Of a DNA stretch of 64,000 nucleotides, positions 32,680-46,489 are shown one piece after another; the first letter of the stretch is position 1, and every line of letters begins with the position of its first letter. Where the stretch lies: assembly GCA_963565915.1 (NCBI GenBank), contig OY751494.1, positions 2,480,001-2,544,000 on the forward strand, read 5' to 3'. The notes under the pieces were generated by a model. It was not told where the DNA came from, ran no database searches, and was given only the letters and a program-made list of their open reading frames with translations. The stretch is from Entoloma clypeatum (taxonomy: Eukaryota > Basidiomycota > Agaricomycetes > Agaricales > Entolomataceae). The position numbers were made by a program, and so were the translations under genes.

Positions 32680-32827
32680 AATTGTGTACATAGTCAGCGG
32701 CTGTGCGTGGCAGTGCTGGATAACCAGGATCACATAATACAGTACAGCAGTTTGGAGTCTGTTGAGCAAAGTCCGTCAAGGATCAAACGAGTATGCCATC
32801 GTGTTGGTTCTCCTTACAACACACTCC

Positions 32828-34154
32828 ATGAACGATTCAGGCCTCGTCCATCCTCCTCCTGCGTACTCAGAACGGGAATTCAGTCAGAAAATCTCGCACG
32901 CTCTGGAACTTTCCTCGCGCTCTGATCAGACGGAATCTTCCCAGCAAGCAGAATGGGAGGAGTGGAGTGACGCTGCCTTCGAAGCGGCTGTCCGAGCTCG
33001 CCAAGCAACACATGATCAGTCATCATCGAGGGAATCTACGACCCTGTCCCAATCTTTCGTGGTCGGGAATGGCACCTGCTTGTTTCCAGTTAACACCCAG
33101 CCTTTGCGGATTCAAAAGCATAGCAAGCCTGATAGGAAAACCACACATAAATCTCCTCCAAGCTGGCTTGAGGAAGCAGAATCTGATCAATCGGGAGGCG
33201 GGGCTGGATCGAGTACGTCAATACGACCTCTTCTTATCGCGAACGCCACACCACACGATTATTCATGGAGAAATCCCGACACACACCATGATGCCCCTTC
33301 TGATAACGACGAAGAAGCTCAAGCGGTTCCCCCTCCACCCTTTGCGCACCCGAACGATGGATTGATTAGAATGACTTACGAACTTCCCCAATCCCCAAAC
33401 TCGTCGCCTTTGACCTCGCCGATGTCTTCTCCTCGCACCTCTATTCAAAGCGATTCCACCCATCATGCCCATTTTCGGCACCACGATACACAGCCTGGCA
33501 ACTACCCATGTTCCCTGACGTCTCCTCGTCAAACGCACCCAAGCCCCCCTTGCTCGCCCAACTCAGCCATCTACCATTCAACGCAGCCGCCAACCTCACT
33601 TCCAATGCAAAATTCCCGAAAAGGCATCCCTGTTGCTGATAATGGTGCTTCTTTATCCCCACTCCACCAACAACGCAGGCAAACCGTAGTACAACCTGAA
33701 GTATCACGGGTTCATGACCCTAGTGCATTCTACAAGTATGGATTATCCTGTTCTCTATACCCCCTTGCCTCATGCGACTGTTCACAGCCCAGCGGTCTCC
33801 GCTCATCTCACACCGATGTTGATGCAGCCCAGACGTCATGCAGACTTGTGAGTCATGATTATTCTTACACTCCCCATGCACACTCACATCACCTGTAGTA
33901 TAGACCGTCGACTGCGCAACAGTCAGCCCACTCAGCCTCCACACATGACTACATCGTACGCTGCTAGCACTATTGATCATTCACCTGTGCCAACTTGGAC
34001 CCCCTCCTCGACCTTGTCTCACGGGCGTGAAATCACAGATGCCTCTAATTTCTATCCTCAGCATCTTTCGCATTCATATTCACGACCTACTCACACTGCC
34101 CCTGTTCGCAGATGGGCGACATCTGAGCAGGAATTCACGGCAAGTTTCCAATGA
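32828..34154 (+). CDS. Pro/Ser/His-rich protein of unknown function
   Basis: From ATG 32828 the frame reads MNDSGLVHPPPAYSEREFSQ and has an ordered-looking start with EEWSDAAFEAAVRARQ. The rest is Pro/Ser/His-rich and probably disordered. Similar openings (PPPxYSxxEFDQK..W..AAFEAA) occur, as I remember, in many unannotated agaricomycete proteins. A 51-nt intron (about 33736-33786) gives DPSAFYN-PAVSAHLTP; a second intron ends at CTGTAG near 33900. The frame then runs to TGA at 34152-34154. Alternatively, a GC donor (ACG|GCAAGT near 34140) could link it in phase to the CBK1 exons, making it the N-terminus of the kinase. Confidence 0.55.
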
Positions 34155-34344
34155 AATTTGTACGCTAATTTACTTGGACCACTTATGTAGTTTATATTTT
34201 GTTTTCGGACTATGTACCGATCAGGTTCATATGGCAGTGACATTTATGCTAAAAATACATCACGACACGTCCCCTTCAAAGTCTAAATTTCTATGAATCT
34301 CAACTGAATGCCTGCCTCATCTCAGAAACCACTGGCCTCACAAC

Positions 34345-36233
<1,889 letters not shown>

Positions 36234-36446
36234 CAGCACGCTTATCGTCTCTGCTTCCCATTTTTTAAGCGTAAACACATCAAGACCTGAAATCTCTAGT
36301 ACCTTATCACACTACTTATCCGTATACATAGCTACCGCAATGCTTGGTTATTACTATATGATACCGGGTTCAATAGTAGATACAAAGGAGCGTGGAAAAA
36401 GAATTATCGACATCCAAAGTACTCTGAATAATCTCCACCACTCGCG

Positions 36447-38865
36447 ATGGCGACGTCCACCGGTTTCGCCGGTGCTTGGACATCTCTGCCAACGCCGCTG
36501 ACCCCTTGGGTGTATGTCATATTTTTCCAACCCATTCGATCCAGCCAACTAAGGCCTTTTTGTCTCAAGTATGGACGTAATCCAGTCTATGGGACACGAG
36601 CAGATGACACCAGTACAAGCATCAACGATACCGCTTTTCATGAGAAACAAGGATGTCATAGTGGAGGCTGTAACAGGTTCTGGGAAGACTCTTGCCTTTG
36701 TCATTCCTATATTGGAGCGATTGATTCGGAGGGAAGCAAAGCTTCGAAAAAATGAAATTGGCGCGCTGGTCATCAGTCCTACGCGGTATGTTCAATGCCT
36801 CTGTCAATTCTCTCCAAACAGGCCTGATTCGTTTTCAAGAGAATTGGCGACACAGATCCATTCCATCTTCTCTGTATTCTTGTCTGCACAGCCTCACGAT
36901 GACCAGAGTCCTTCGTGCTCAGAACCCGAATACGCCCCTCCACTTTTGCTTGTGTCTTCCGCACAATCATCACCATCCCAGGACATCCAACACTTCATCT
37001 CAAATGGTGCAGATATAGCTATCGGAACCCCTGGTCGAATAGAAGAATTCCTCCTCGGAAAAGGTAAGGATGTTGTCAGTGCACGAGAACTTGAAGTACT
37101 GGTCCTGGACGAGGCCGACCGGCAAGTCATGCAATAGTGAGATAATCATTGCTGAGATTGATGCTTGGTATAAAGTCTGCTTGACCTAGGATTCCAGACG
37201 ACTGTGACGCGCATAATCAATCATCTCCCAAAGCAACGTCGCACCGGACTGTTCAGTGCCACAATGACCGACGCTGATGCACTTTCCGAGCTTGTTCGTG
37301 CCGGCTTAAGAAACCCTGCGCGCATCGTGGTGAAGGTCCAATGGAAGAAGATAACACAGGGCATCGACGGCAAGCGCCAAACTGGGGAAGTCCTCCAAGA
37401 ACGAAGAATACCAGCCAAGTATATCTGATCCCATTCTGGACCGAATAAATTCATTGAAATAATTTTCAAAGTCTGGAAAACTTCTACCTCAAATGTCGAC
37501 CATCTGAGAAGACCGTACAATTGGCTCAAATTATCTCTCACGAGCTCGAACATCATAGATCCTCGCAATTCATTGTCTATTTTGCGACCTGTGCATGTGT
37601 TGATTACTTTTACCAGGTTGGTACCTTTAACACCTAGGAAGTTCGTCAGGTTAAGATGGCTTCAGGTTCTTCCTACTGTACTTCCACCTTCGACAACTCT
37701 CCATTCCCTTCACGGCAATCTTCCTCCCTCGGCTCGGACTCGCACACTCGCCGCATTTTCCTCGAGTATTGCTAGCCCATCTACTCCCTCCGTTTTATTA
37801 GCGACGGATGTCGCTGCTCGCGGTCTTGACTTACCGCATATTGACGTAGTCATTCAGTTCGATCCCCCGTCAGATCCTAGAGCGTTCTCACATCGTTGTG
37901 GCCGCACCGCTAGAGCTGGAAAAAGTGGCAGAGCCTGGGTCCTTCTGGCAGGGAGAGAGGTCGAATACGTTGGTGAGCTTCACTCACTATTTCTTGGCTG
38001 AGATCGGAACTCAAGAAGTAGAGCAGATTTTTTGTCGATACGAAAAATACCGCTCAAAGAGCATCCTCCTCTTATAAGAGATGGACACAAGGTCGATGAC
38101 CAAGAGCGTGTGGAAGACCCCCGGGTCCAAACCTACCTTGACCGCATTCGGTCAATTCTGACGACCGATCGGGCTATTCATGACCAGGAAAGTTTTCTTT
38201 TATGGGACTTTTGGTTTGACCTCATACAACGAACAGGCAACGAAGGCTTTCGTGTCATTTACCCGGGCATATTCAAAACACGAGGCTTCTTACATCTTCC
38301 GGATGAAAGATCTCGATCTTGTCGGCGTAGCTAAGAGTTTTGGACTGCTACGTCTACCTCGAATGCCCGAGTTGAAAGGAGCGAACTTCGAGGGATGGGA
38401 AGATGCAGATGTCGATGTAAGTTATACTGCTTGCAGTCCACCACGGATGAGCTCAGCGATTCTTTGAAATAATAGTGGAACGCGTTTTCTTATGCAAATG
38501 AGGCGCAAGAAGCCAAACGAATTGCAGCTCGGTCCACTCAAGCGACCGTCGAGGTTCTTGAGCAAACGATACGTAACCGAACGGAAAAACGAAAAGCTAA
38601 TTCTGCTTGGAGTAAGAAAGTGGACAAGAAAGAGGGGAAGGAACTTCGCAAGGAGAAGAAGGATCGGAAGAGAAAATGGTTGAAAGCAAATGCTGAAGCC
38701 CCTACTGTTGTTTCTTGGAAGAAAAGTCATGGGGATATGTCAAGTCATGGAGAAGCCTTGAATGATTGGGAGGAATTGGCGAGGGAGGAGAGGATGGCAA
38801 AGAAAGTGAAAAGAGGGGAAGTCAAACAAGATGCTTTCGATGCGGAATTTGGTGGAGATTTGTGA
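36447..38865 (+). CDS. SPB4: ATP-dependent RNA helicase Spb4 (DDX55), 60S ribosome biogenesis
   Basis: Nucleolar DEAD-box helicase needed for late 27S pre-rRNA processing. The start ATG at 36447 gives [18 protein letters not shown], and the Q motif [16 protein letters not shown] follows the first intron. Motif I is [10 protein letters not shown] is DEADRLLDLGFQ (spliced near 37128-37190), III is FSATMT, with Ia SPTRELATQI. Helicase domain 2 has [51 protein letters not shown]. The Spb4-type C-terminus shows [33 protein letters not shown] and a Lys/Arg-rich tail. The stop is at 38863-38865. About eight introns. It converges with the PX-domain gene. Confidence 0.9.
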
Positions 38866-39099
38866 ATTATGTCCGTTCCTCGTTGGATGTTATATAGACC
38901 GATGTCTCAGTACGAGCTAGACTTCGAAATATAGACATCCCATAAAATACAGATAGTGGATGATACATTAATAGTCCATGACATTTGGCAAGGCGTAAGG
39001 CAAGGATGGTACCCAAAATTATCTTTTGGGTAGAGTCAAGTCGTTCTAACGAGCAAAAGAACGAGGACGGGGGGGGGGGATTATCTGGTTGCTTCGGTT

Positions 39100-42000
39100 T
39101 TACGTGGCTGCAGCAATGGCCGCATCTACGATAGTGATAGATTGAGGAATGGCTGCGCTTCCGAGAGACATCAAACATACCATTTCAACGAAAACAGGCA
39201 ACAACTTGGGGACATGCTCTAGTTCAGGGGGTTTGGATGCTTGTTTTGTTGCCCTTTGCTTCCTCTGTTTCCGATCTGACGATGGGTCACCGTGTCTCGC
39301 TGACGGACTTTCTTTCGGTGGGGAGAGCTTGGATGGCAATCTATGAAGGCCGGGGTCTGACATGACTTTATGATGGGCTTTCGACGTCGACTCATGTCTA
39401 AGCCTGGGCAAGGCCTCATAACCTTCTCTCGATGGTGTGGTTGGTGACGAGGAGTCGTGTAGTGTATTCGAAGGTAGCATGGGTGGATTTGGGTTCGCGT
39501 CTAGTTGCGTGCTAGGGCTGGGAGGGAGGGGTTTGGACCTCGTCGGACTCCTCGGAGTGAAGGGCATGGGCGGGAGCCCTTGATTGTGTCGGAATGATTG
39601 GATTGAACGTGGGCTTGAGAGTGGTTGAGTTTGCGGATCTTTATGAACGAATGTTGAACCAGATGCAGTACGATGGCTTGATGGAGGGGAGGAAGAGGAA
39701 GAACCAGCGTCACTTCGAGTTGCGTTCTGATTGTCGCCGGTGCTGCTTTCCTCGTCGCTGTCATCGTCCGAGTCTGATTCTTCTGATGAGGTAGATTCGC
39801 TCTCGTCGACACCGTCATCATAGTCATCACTCTCATCGTCAGTATCCTCCGCTGCTAGGTCGTCGGCATCTCCATGGAGGAGTTCGCCAAAATCGATTTC
39901 GCCGACTAATCCATCGACAAGGGTCTGTGTGGCCTCGTCCTCCGGATCTGCGCTACCACCAGCCGCCCGCATTCTTCTGAACCTGCGGCGGATCTTTGCT
40001 TCATAGGCTACCTTGAGTCTGTAGTGGTGCAGGGCGACTTTATCGACCTCGGCCATGATATCGTCGCGTTCTTTCCCAGTGTGTGGAAGGAGGTATTCAA
40101 GGCTTACGAGTGAGCTGAGGCCTTCTCGGATCACTGTAAGAAAGAGCTCAACCCAGTGCATGAGGCTGTCAAAAAGATTTTCGCCCTTGGAGTGGACTTT
40201 ATGAACAAAGTGGTAAAATGATTGTTCATGTCGTTGCACTAGGTCGATAAAGGCTTCCACAGTGCGATGTGGATCTTCTTGACTAACTGTCCCAAGGGTC
40301 GTAAGATAGCAGTACAAAAATCGATGCAAATTCTGACCGAACTCACTTTCTTCAACTTGTTCAACCGTCTTGATCAGGTCATTGATGAAATTTTGCAAAT
40401 CACCCAAGGAATCTGCAATACTAGCTGCCCTGTAAACTTGGGCCAGCGGTGTATAGAATATTGTGATTATATCCTTCAATAAATCAGCCGTAGATCCCTG
40501 AGGACATTCAATCGATCTGCCACAAAAGGCTAGATGGAGTAGAGCAACTCACCTCAAAAATCAAAGCGATCAGCTGCTCTCGATCTCTCAATTTTGAGTA
40601 AAGCTGCGTCAGGACCTTGAGGTCTTCCAAAAGCCACGCTTCTTCATTCTGAGGTCCATCGTCGTCGTCAGAGTCCTCGAGGTTCGCCCGGTGTTTGAGA
40701 TATTCGGTATGCGCCCGCTGCGCCTTTGCAAGCCGGTGGATCTGCATTCGTGACAGGACAGGTTCATCGGGGGCTCGAAGAACAACAATCAAGAGGTTCA
40801 TACGCTCCACAGCTGTATGATATGTTGGAACTTTCCTTGCATAAGAAAAGGGGTGTTGGCAAAGGATGTACCTGCATCAGCTTTATACATGTCTTGTATC
40901 TCCCTTGGCGCGTATACGAACTGACGGATCTTCGCGCACACGATGGGATCGTCCACTTTATCCTTGACAGCTTCGAGCTGGAATTCCAAGGCTTTCACTT
41001 CTTCTGATAGGGAACTCGTGAACATCCTATTTTGGTATTTTAGTGTCACGATTCTTATAAACAATGGAGGCCAAACGGCACAAGGATTTTACCGCTGAAG
41101 GAGGCTTCGTCCGCCAAATGGTTGCGCGAGGAATAGGTCGAGAACGCCTGAACAAAAAACATGCATCACTCAACTAACTGAGGGAGAATAACAGACGACC
41201 CACCTCGGATCATAGCAATAGGATTGCTGATCCTCAGTATAGTCTTCAGCATAAAGTAAGGCATGAGCCCGTGTATTCTCTTGAGACTTGCAAAAGTCTC
41301 CGATGAATTATCGGACGCCACAAACTGATGAAAAACTGTCGAGGCTAGACTGTGGGACTGTGAGACCCAGCAACGAACCATTTGTCAAAGGGTGGCTAAC
41401 GAGATTCGGGCCCACTCGAGAACGGCTTGATAGTTGGGCGGGAGGTCACGAACGTCAGCAGTCACCTTGATTGTTGCGAAGATGTGGGTCAAGCCATCTA
41501 AGGGTGGATCGATGGCAGAAACACAGCAGAAGATTTTCACCTACCTTTTCCCATTATATCACCTTTGACGCTCTTGACCGCCTCTCTTAACGCATTGACA
41601 CGATTAGAGATCTCATTTGCGAATTTTTTCCGACCATCCTCTCTGACTCTGTCAGCTTCCTCCCTTCTCCTCACGTCTTCGAGCTCCTCCTGAGCAAGTC
41701 TGATGGGGCCGGATAAAAGGAATGACTTGAGAACGGGGGACGAGGCAATAGTGGACGAAGCAAGGAGGGTATAAAGATAGGATCGTAGTGTAAGTCTATT
41801 CTTTTCGCGTGCTAGGCGGGAATTCGAATCGGATGAGTAATATACAGAGGAGGGGTCGTAATCGTAGGTCGAGGTTGTGGGTGAGATAACAGGTGCGCCA
41901 GCGACAGCTGTCCGATCCTTGGCTGGTGGGGGCGGGATTTGCGCATCAGGGTAGGCCTTTTGAAGCTGAGAATGCCTGTTGATCAAGAGATTGCGTTAAC

Positions 42001-42909
42001 GGGGATGGGGTGGACGGACCTCGGAGGCCAACGTTCTGAAATCCCCGTAACGCCTCGAAACATAAACATCCGCCACGCCTGAGCGCCGTGTACGCACAAT
42101 GAACTCCTAACCGCAGAATGAGAAATAGATCGATGATGAAGACGGATCCATACATCATGGGCACGGCTACGCATGCGACCTCTATCAACGACTGTTCTGA
42201 CGCCAATGACGTTGACCTCAAAGACAATCTTTGACTTGTTAGCCCTGGAGATCTTCCTTTGAGCTAGGGCTTCGAGACGGTCGAGGTCAACTTGATTGAG
42301 ACGGACCACTTCTTCCTGCTCCACGAGTTTTGTTGCGGAACTCAGAAACATGGAGACGTTGCGGTCGACCTTGTTGAGTAGTTTCTTGCGAGTGGCCTGT
42401 TCTGAGGTGCTGTCGCTATTGCCATTATCATCAAGGACAGAGGTTGGAGATAGATTTCTGGAGAGAGCTGAAGCTACGAATGGCTGGAGCTTTTCAGAAT
42501 AAAAATCTCTGGGTGCAGCGGCCATGAACGGGAATGTTAAAACGAACTGACGGAACATGTAACGGAGGAAGGGTAGGTCTAGGTATGGATTGGCATCTAG
42601 TGGTGGAGGAGAGAAGGGGTGGCCAAGAAAGGAGAGGGTGCTTATGTTGGTGGGATAATTGGTGGTTATTGCGTCAATCTCATTACTGAATTGGAGGTGG
42701 ATGAGCGACTTTTTGAGATAGTGGGCACGCAGCGGTGTCAAGTGGGTGGTGGGACCTGGAGAAGCAGATGGGGGCGGTGTTTGAGAGGCATCGGGAGGTG
42801 GACTGGGAGTCGGAGGCGACGGAAGAGATCGAGTTGGACGTTGAGGCCGCCTTGTGGAAGTGGGGGGCGGGTGAGATGGGGTGGAGATCGTTTGCTCATC
42901 GTCGGACAT
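39100..42909 (-). CDS. PX-domain protein with PXB and DUF3818 regions (yeast Ypr097w/Lec1-like)
   Basis: Fungal lipid-binding PX protein; the yeast member Lec1 is linked to lipid distribution. The start ATG at 42909 gives MSDDEQTISTPSHPPP. A Pro-rich leader precedes a PX-associated helical domain (LRAHYLKKSLIHLQFSNEID; PYLDLPFLRYMFRQFVLTFPF). The PX domain spans about 42240-41930 (IVFEVNVIGVRTVVDRGRM.., YVSRRYGDFRTLASELQKAYPD). The long helical DUF3818 region follows (PYFMLKTILRISNPIAMIRG; MFTSSLSEEVKALEFQLEAVKD; WVELFLTVIREGLSSLVSLEYLLPH). The tail is acidic (DDESDDYDDG near 39820) then Ser/Pro-rich, ending DAAIAAAT, TAA 39100-39102. About eight introns. Domain names are from memory; the start may be supported by a TATA-like element 86 bp upstream. 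Confidence 0.82.
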
Positions 42910-42994
42910 GACGGTGGTGGCCGCAGGGTCAGCGAGTGCGCAGTTTATATCATCAAGTTGCCATTTCGGGGGTATAACGATCAATCGGGGTATA

Positions 42995-43003
42995 CTATAT
43001 ATA
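42995..43003 (-). promoter_or_regulatory. TATA-like element upstream of the PX-domain gene
   Basis: On the minus strand the sequence TATATATAG lies about 86 bp before the ATG at 42909, in the 104-bp gap to the DUF6699 gene. It is the only TATA-like run in that gap. Confidence 0.35.
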
Positions 43004-43013
43004 GACGTTCTCC

Positions 43014-43637
43014 TCATGAGACATTGAGCTCCCACCTCTCCGCGTCCTGTCGTGAACTCAACAGCCCAGCGAACGTCGTCTTCCCCATCAAAAAGTCTAC
43101 ACGTCGGATCCCTCCCGATGTCTCCTGCTGATATGCCGATGGATCGTTGATCTTCATGCAACGCCTTCGACAACCTTCTTCAATCCTCCACCGCACATCG
43201 ATAGATTCGACTTTGTCAAATTCGGCTTTCGTTACGCTGACACGCATGGAGCGGTGGACCGCGTCCAATACGTCCTGGACAGTCACGAATGGCCCTTGCT
43301 TGGAGTTCCCCGATGCTGCGACGCGCACAGCCCATGGAAGATTCTGACAGGTGATGGTCATAGATGGCAATGGTGGGCTGGTCGCGGATTCAGCGAGGAC
43401 ACGCTGAGGAAGAGATGATTGGAGTTGGCGGTATTTGGAGGGGAGGGACAGGTCGTAGTGTGTGCTGAGGGCGTGAGAGGGGCTGAGTGCGGCATGGATG
43501 TGACAGGGCAGCGGCGCAAAGGGATAGGAGTGTTGAGGGGTGATGGGACCCTCTGAGGGTGGAAGAGAGGATAGTTGGGAATAGGTAGATGGGGGTGTTG
43601 GTGGGATATCTTCGAAGCGGACGTGTTTGCCAGGCAT
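43014..43637 (-). CDS. DUF6699-like small protein, basidiomycete-specific family
   Basis: A 207-residue intronless protein from ATG 43637 (MPGKHVRFEDIPPTPPSTYS), a start form I remember as typical of the family. The C-terminal domain has IHAALSPSHALSTHYDLSLP, PPLPSMTITCQNLPWAVRV, FVTVQDVLDAVHRSMRVSVTKAEF and a closing RRVDFLMGKTTFAGLLSS, ending WELNVS, TGA 43014-43016. The WxV-hydrophobic-strand plus FVTVxDVLxAxHRxxR pattern fits DUF6699. The frame is open for 87 codons further upstream but without conserved sequence. Function is unknown. Confidence 0.75.
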   Translation of the reverse strand: MPGKHVRFEDIPPTPPSTYSQLSSLPPSEGPITPQHSYPFAPLPCHIHAALSPSHALSTHYDLSLPSKYRQLQSSLPQRVLAESATSPPLPSMTITCQNLPWAVRVAASGNSKQGPFVTVQDVLDAVHRSMRVSVTKAEFDKVESIDVRWRIEEGCRRRCMKINDPSAYQQETSGGIRRVDFLMGKTTFAGLLSSRQDAERWELNVS

Positions 43638-44320
43638 TACTAGGCTGGGATTGTGTCGGCGAAGGGCGCGATAATTCATTGAGATTATATCCATCGATTT
43701 ATGAGTCAATACTTCAATTGCACCGCCCCCGTCGGGAACTGACTCAGTAGTGAACCGAGGCCCAATCTCGCTACGTATCGTATCGTCGTACATGGATACG
43801 TGCGCAGCCCTTGTCAAGTATGCGCAGCCTCCCATTCTATAGCCCGCCCACAGAGCGCAGCCTCGTTTCACAACCCCCCCGCACTGGGGCTGTGCCAAGT
43901 GAATGATCGATGATCTTTTAAATCTTTGACTTTCCCTCCTTCTCGGTTCCGATTGTGCAAAACATTTGGAAGCAAATCATGATGACTCCCTCTCAATGTC
44001 TTCCATACGAATATTCCATCCACCTCAACCGAGCGTATCACCTAATGAAATGCGAATACATGACATTATCTTACACTAACACTCAAAAAAAAAAAATAAT
44101 CTACAATGTCTGTGCCGTAGGTAGACACTGTCAGATTTTGCGCATCCAATGATCAGCAGGTGATACCTGATAAAAGAAAGGTTTAGACAAGCGACGGGGC
44201 TGAAAAAGAATGCCTACTTCCAAGATACTCAAGAGCAAAAACAAGATGGCAACAAATTTCACCTTACGTCGCAGTTCTCTAGCCGTCAAAGGATTACACA
44301 TCCACTTGAAAACCACCTAA
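43638..44320. other. Intergenic stretch with one weak open frame
   Basis: About 680 bp between the DUF6699 gene and the RING-LON gene, both on the minus strand. It contains an A-run at about 44084-44096. A 61-codon minus-strand frame at 44131-44316 has a hydrophobic segment (FVAILFLLLSILEVGILF) but only a GTG first codon; it could be an extra 3' exon of the RING-LON gene or chance. Confidence 0.4.
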
Positions 44321-46287
44321 TCATCCCCCAACAACACGAACCAGAACAAACAACCCAATCAGCAACAAGACGGTTTTCGCCAAGCGTAAAAGGGAAAGAG
44401 CCTTGTACCAGTTATTGTTCAGCTGCTCAACCCAATGAACGACCAGCAACAACCTCAGCCGCGCACTCCGAATCGGCAGTAGTTTAGCCTTTTCGTGTTC
44501 GTCGATCGGGAGAACTGACGCGACCCAGAAAGAGAAGGACGAGAGGTCCGTGGGTATACGACCATAGGTATTCGAAAGGCGTTGTACGATCCAGGGGGCG
44601 GTACCAAGCTCGAGTTGCTCCAGGAATGCCCGGCATCGCGCCATTAACACGGCGTTGGAGGGATTCCCGACCAACTCCGCGGAGATAGAGCGGATTGACG
44701 TGGCCGTGGATGAGCTTGCACTGGATCGAGAGGTAGTAGAGACAGCTCTTGAAGGGACATGTTCAGAAGATGCGCGTGGATCGGGAACCGGTGTCGCGTA
44801 ATCCACGAGATCCTCTGGGTCATCATCGATCCTACAATCCGATTGACTCGTTAAAACGAGAGAGAAGCATGAATCGAGCAAAGGGAAAAAAGCTTTGCAC
44901 TTACCTTTCGATCCTCCCGACCATATATCCATCCAGAGTACCCCTTTCCAGGACCCTAAACCGATACGTGCCCCATGTCTCGACCAAACTCCGACCGTCT
45001 GGCTGCATTCGTACGCTTCTGATCTCGAGCATGGTTCCGTACTCTGTGTGTGGAGATGAGGTGCCCGGTTTTGGAGCCATTACCATACCGAAACAGGGTT
45101 GAGGGGATTCAAGGCACCGTCGAAGCATAAGTCGATACCTTGTGAAAAGCCGTAAATCAATAATGGATCAATGAAAGCGTGAAAAAGCCAAGCAACCTTG
45201 GTTCAAAGAAGTGCAGTATCGTAGGCATTCCAGGGAAACTGAGTTGGCAAACGAAAATAGGTGTGTCGAGACGGGCGTCACGATCCTCTGCTTCGATTGT
45301 TTCTTTGCGTTCGTCATACATGGCAGGAAAAGTTTGGAGGACTGAAAGCGGCGCAAGCTTGTTTACAAAATAAAAGAGGGTATCGGAACGAGTTCGTACT
45401 CAATGTAAGAACGACCTTGTTGATTGGGTGGTCGTGTATGTAGGTGGGGAGGTCATGGCGACACCGCGGACAGGTGGGGCTATAATCGAGCGAACGATGA
45501 AGACACCTCGAACAGAAGGTCTGATGGACAAAGTCAGTGAGATGACACGCGCGATTTCAGTAGGACTTGCATGTTGACATATGGTTGTAATGGGCTCGTA
45601 GAGTAAGGTCAAGCAAATCTCGCAGGTAAGCTCTATGAGTAAATCCTTTTCAAAAGTCGCGAGGATGGTTTCGCGTGAAAGGGGAGTGACAGGAGAATTT
45701 GTAGGAAGAAGAGGCTGGTCGTGGCGAGTGGAGCGCTGGCGAACGCTTTGAGTGCGAAGATGGGCGAGGAGATCGCCATCGGGATCCTCGGCAACATCTA
45801 TTTGAGGAATGCGCCGACGACGTTTGCGAGGCCGTTCTGGGGAGCCAGGGGACGAGGAACGCGCGCGACGACGTGACATGGAAGTTGAAATTGTCGCAGG
45901 AGGTTCATAAGGGTGTGGGGCATCATCGTCGGAGAAGTCGCTGTCATCTTTGAAGGTGGGAGGGCGGGCGTCGACTTGGTTCAGTTGGAGCTGGACACGC
46001 TCGAGGAGATCGAGGACATTGTTTATGGTGAAGTCGGATTGAGATGAAGGGGGAAGAGAGGGTGGTACAGGGGCGGTCTGAGGGGGCGGGTAGTAGGCTA
46101 CGGTGGATGAAGAAGGGATGTTTGGGTGAGGGGTCGCTGTGGGTGCGCAGTGGGGAAGAGGACAGGAGGGGTGAGATGAGAGATGGTGGGCGCAGAGGGT
46201 GTGGGCGCAATGGAGGGTGGTGGGAACGATGAGAGGACGGCGACAGAGGGTGCAATCGAGGAGGGGACGAAGCGAGGAGGGGTCCAT
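44321..46287 (-). CDS. RING-finger plus LON substrate-binding domain protein (LONRF-like E3) with hydrophobic C-terminus
   Basis: Probable ubiquitin ligase. The chosen start ATG at 46287 (MDPSSLRPLLDCTLC) opens a degenerate zinc-finger-like segment CTLCRRP..HCAHTLCAHH. A basic, acidic and Pro-rich spacer follows. The true RING is at about 45620-45440: CEICLTLLYEPITTICQHTF, CSRCLHRSLDYSPTCPRCR. The LON domain begins after LPLSV-type strands with [32 protein letters not shown] and continues ETWGTYRFRVLERGTLDGYMVGRIERI. Its last helices are YGRIPTDLSSFSFWVASVLPI and RLRLLLVVHWVEQLNNNWY. The protein ends with a hydrophobic stretch LLRLAKTVLLLIGLFVLVRVVGG (TGA 44321-44323), which could be a tail anchor. 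About five introns. A longer start at 46491 is possible. Confidence 0.82.
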
Positions 46288-46489
46288 CGGTAGAGAGGGC
46301 AACGGACTGAGTCCGGTATTTAAATTTTTACCAAGAGGCGTGTCCGATGCAGCCCCGCGATCTGAACCTCGAGCCTTGCTTGCCTGTTCATCGTGCTCAC
46401 CGTACGGCTGATCATCATCGGAACCCTCCTCGGGCTGCTTGTCACCATCGTCTGCGTCGGCTGGTTGGCCATGCGGGGTGACCCGGTCC

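Noticed and set aside
39069..39079. Run of 11 G residues
   Set aside because: It lies between convergent genes and is most simply a homopolymer slippage tract; no other G-runs nearby would make a quadruplex.
41983..43173. Minus-strand frame extending the PX protein upstream to 43173
   Set aside because: The extension runs through the 3' end of the DUF6699 gene in another frame and has no conserved sequence; ATG 42909 is preferred.
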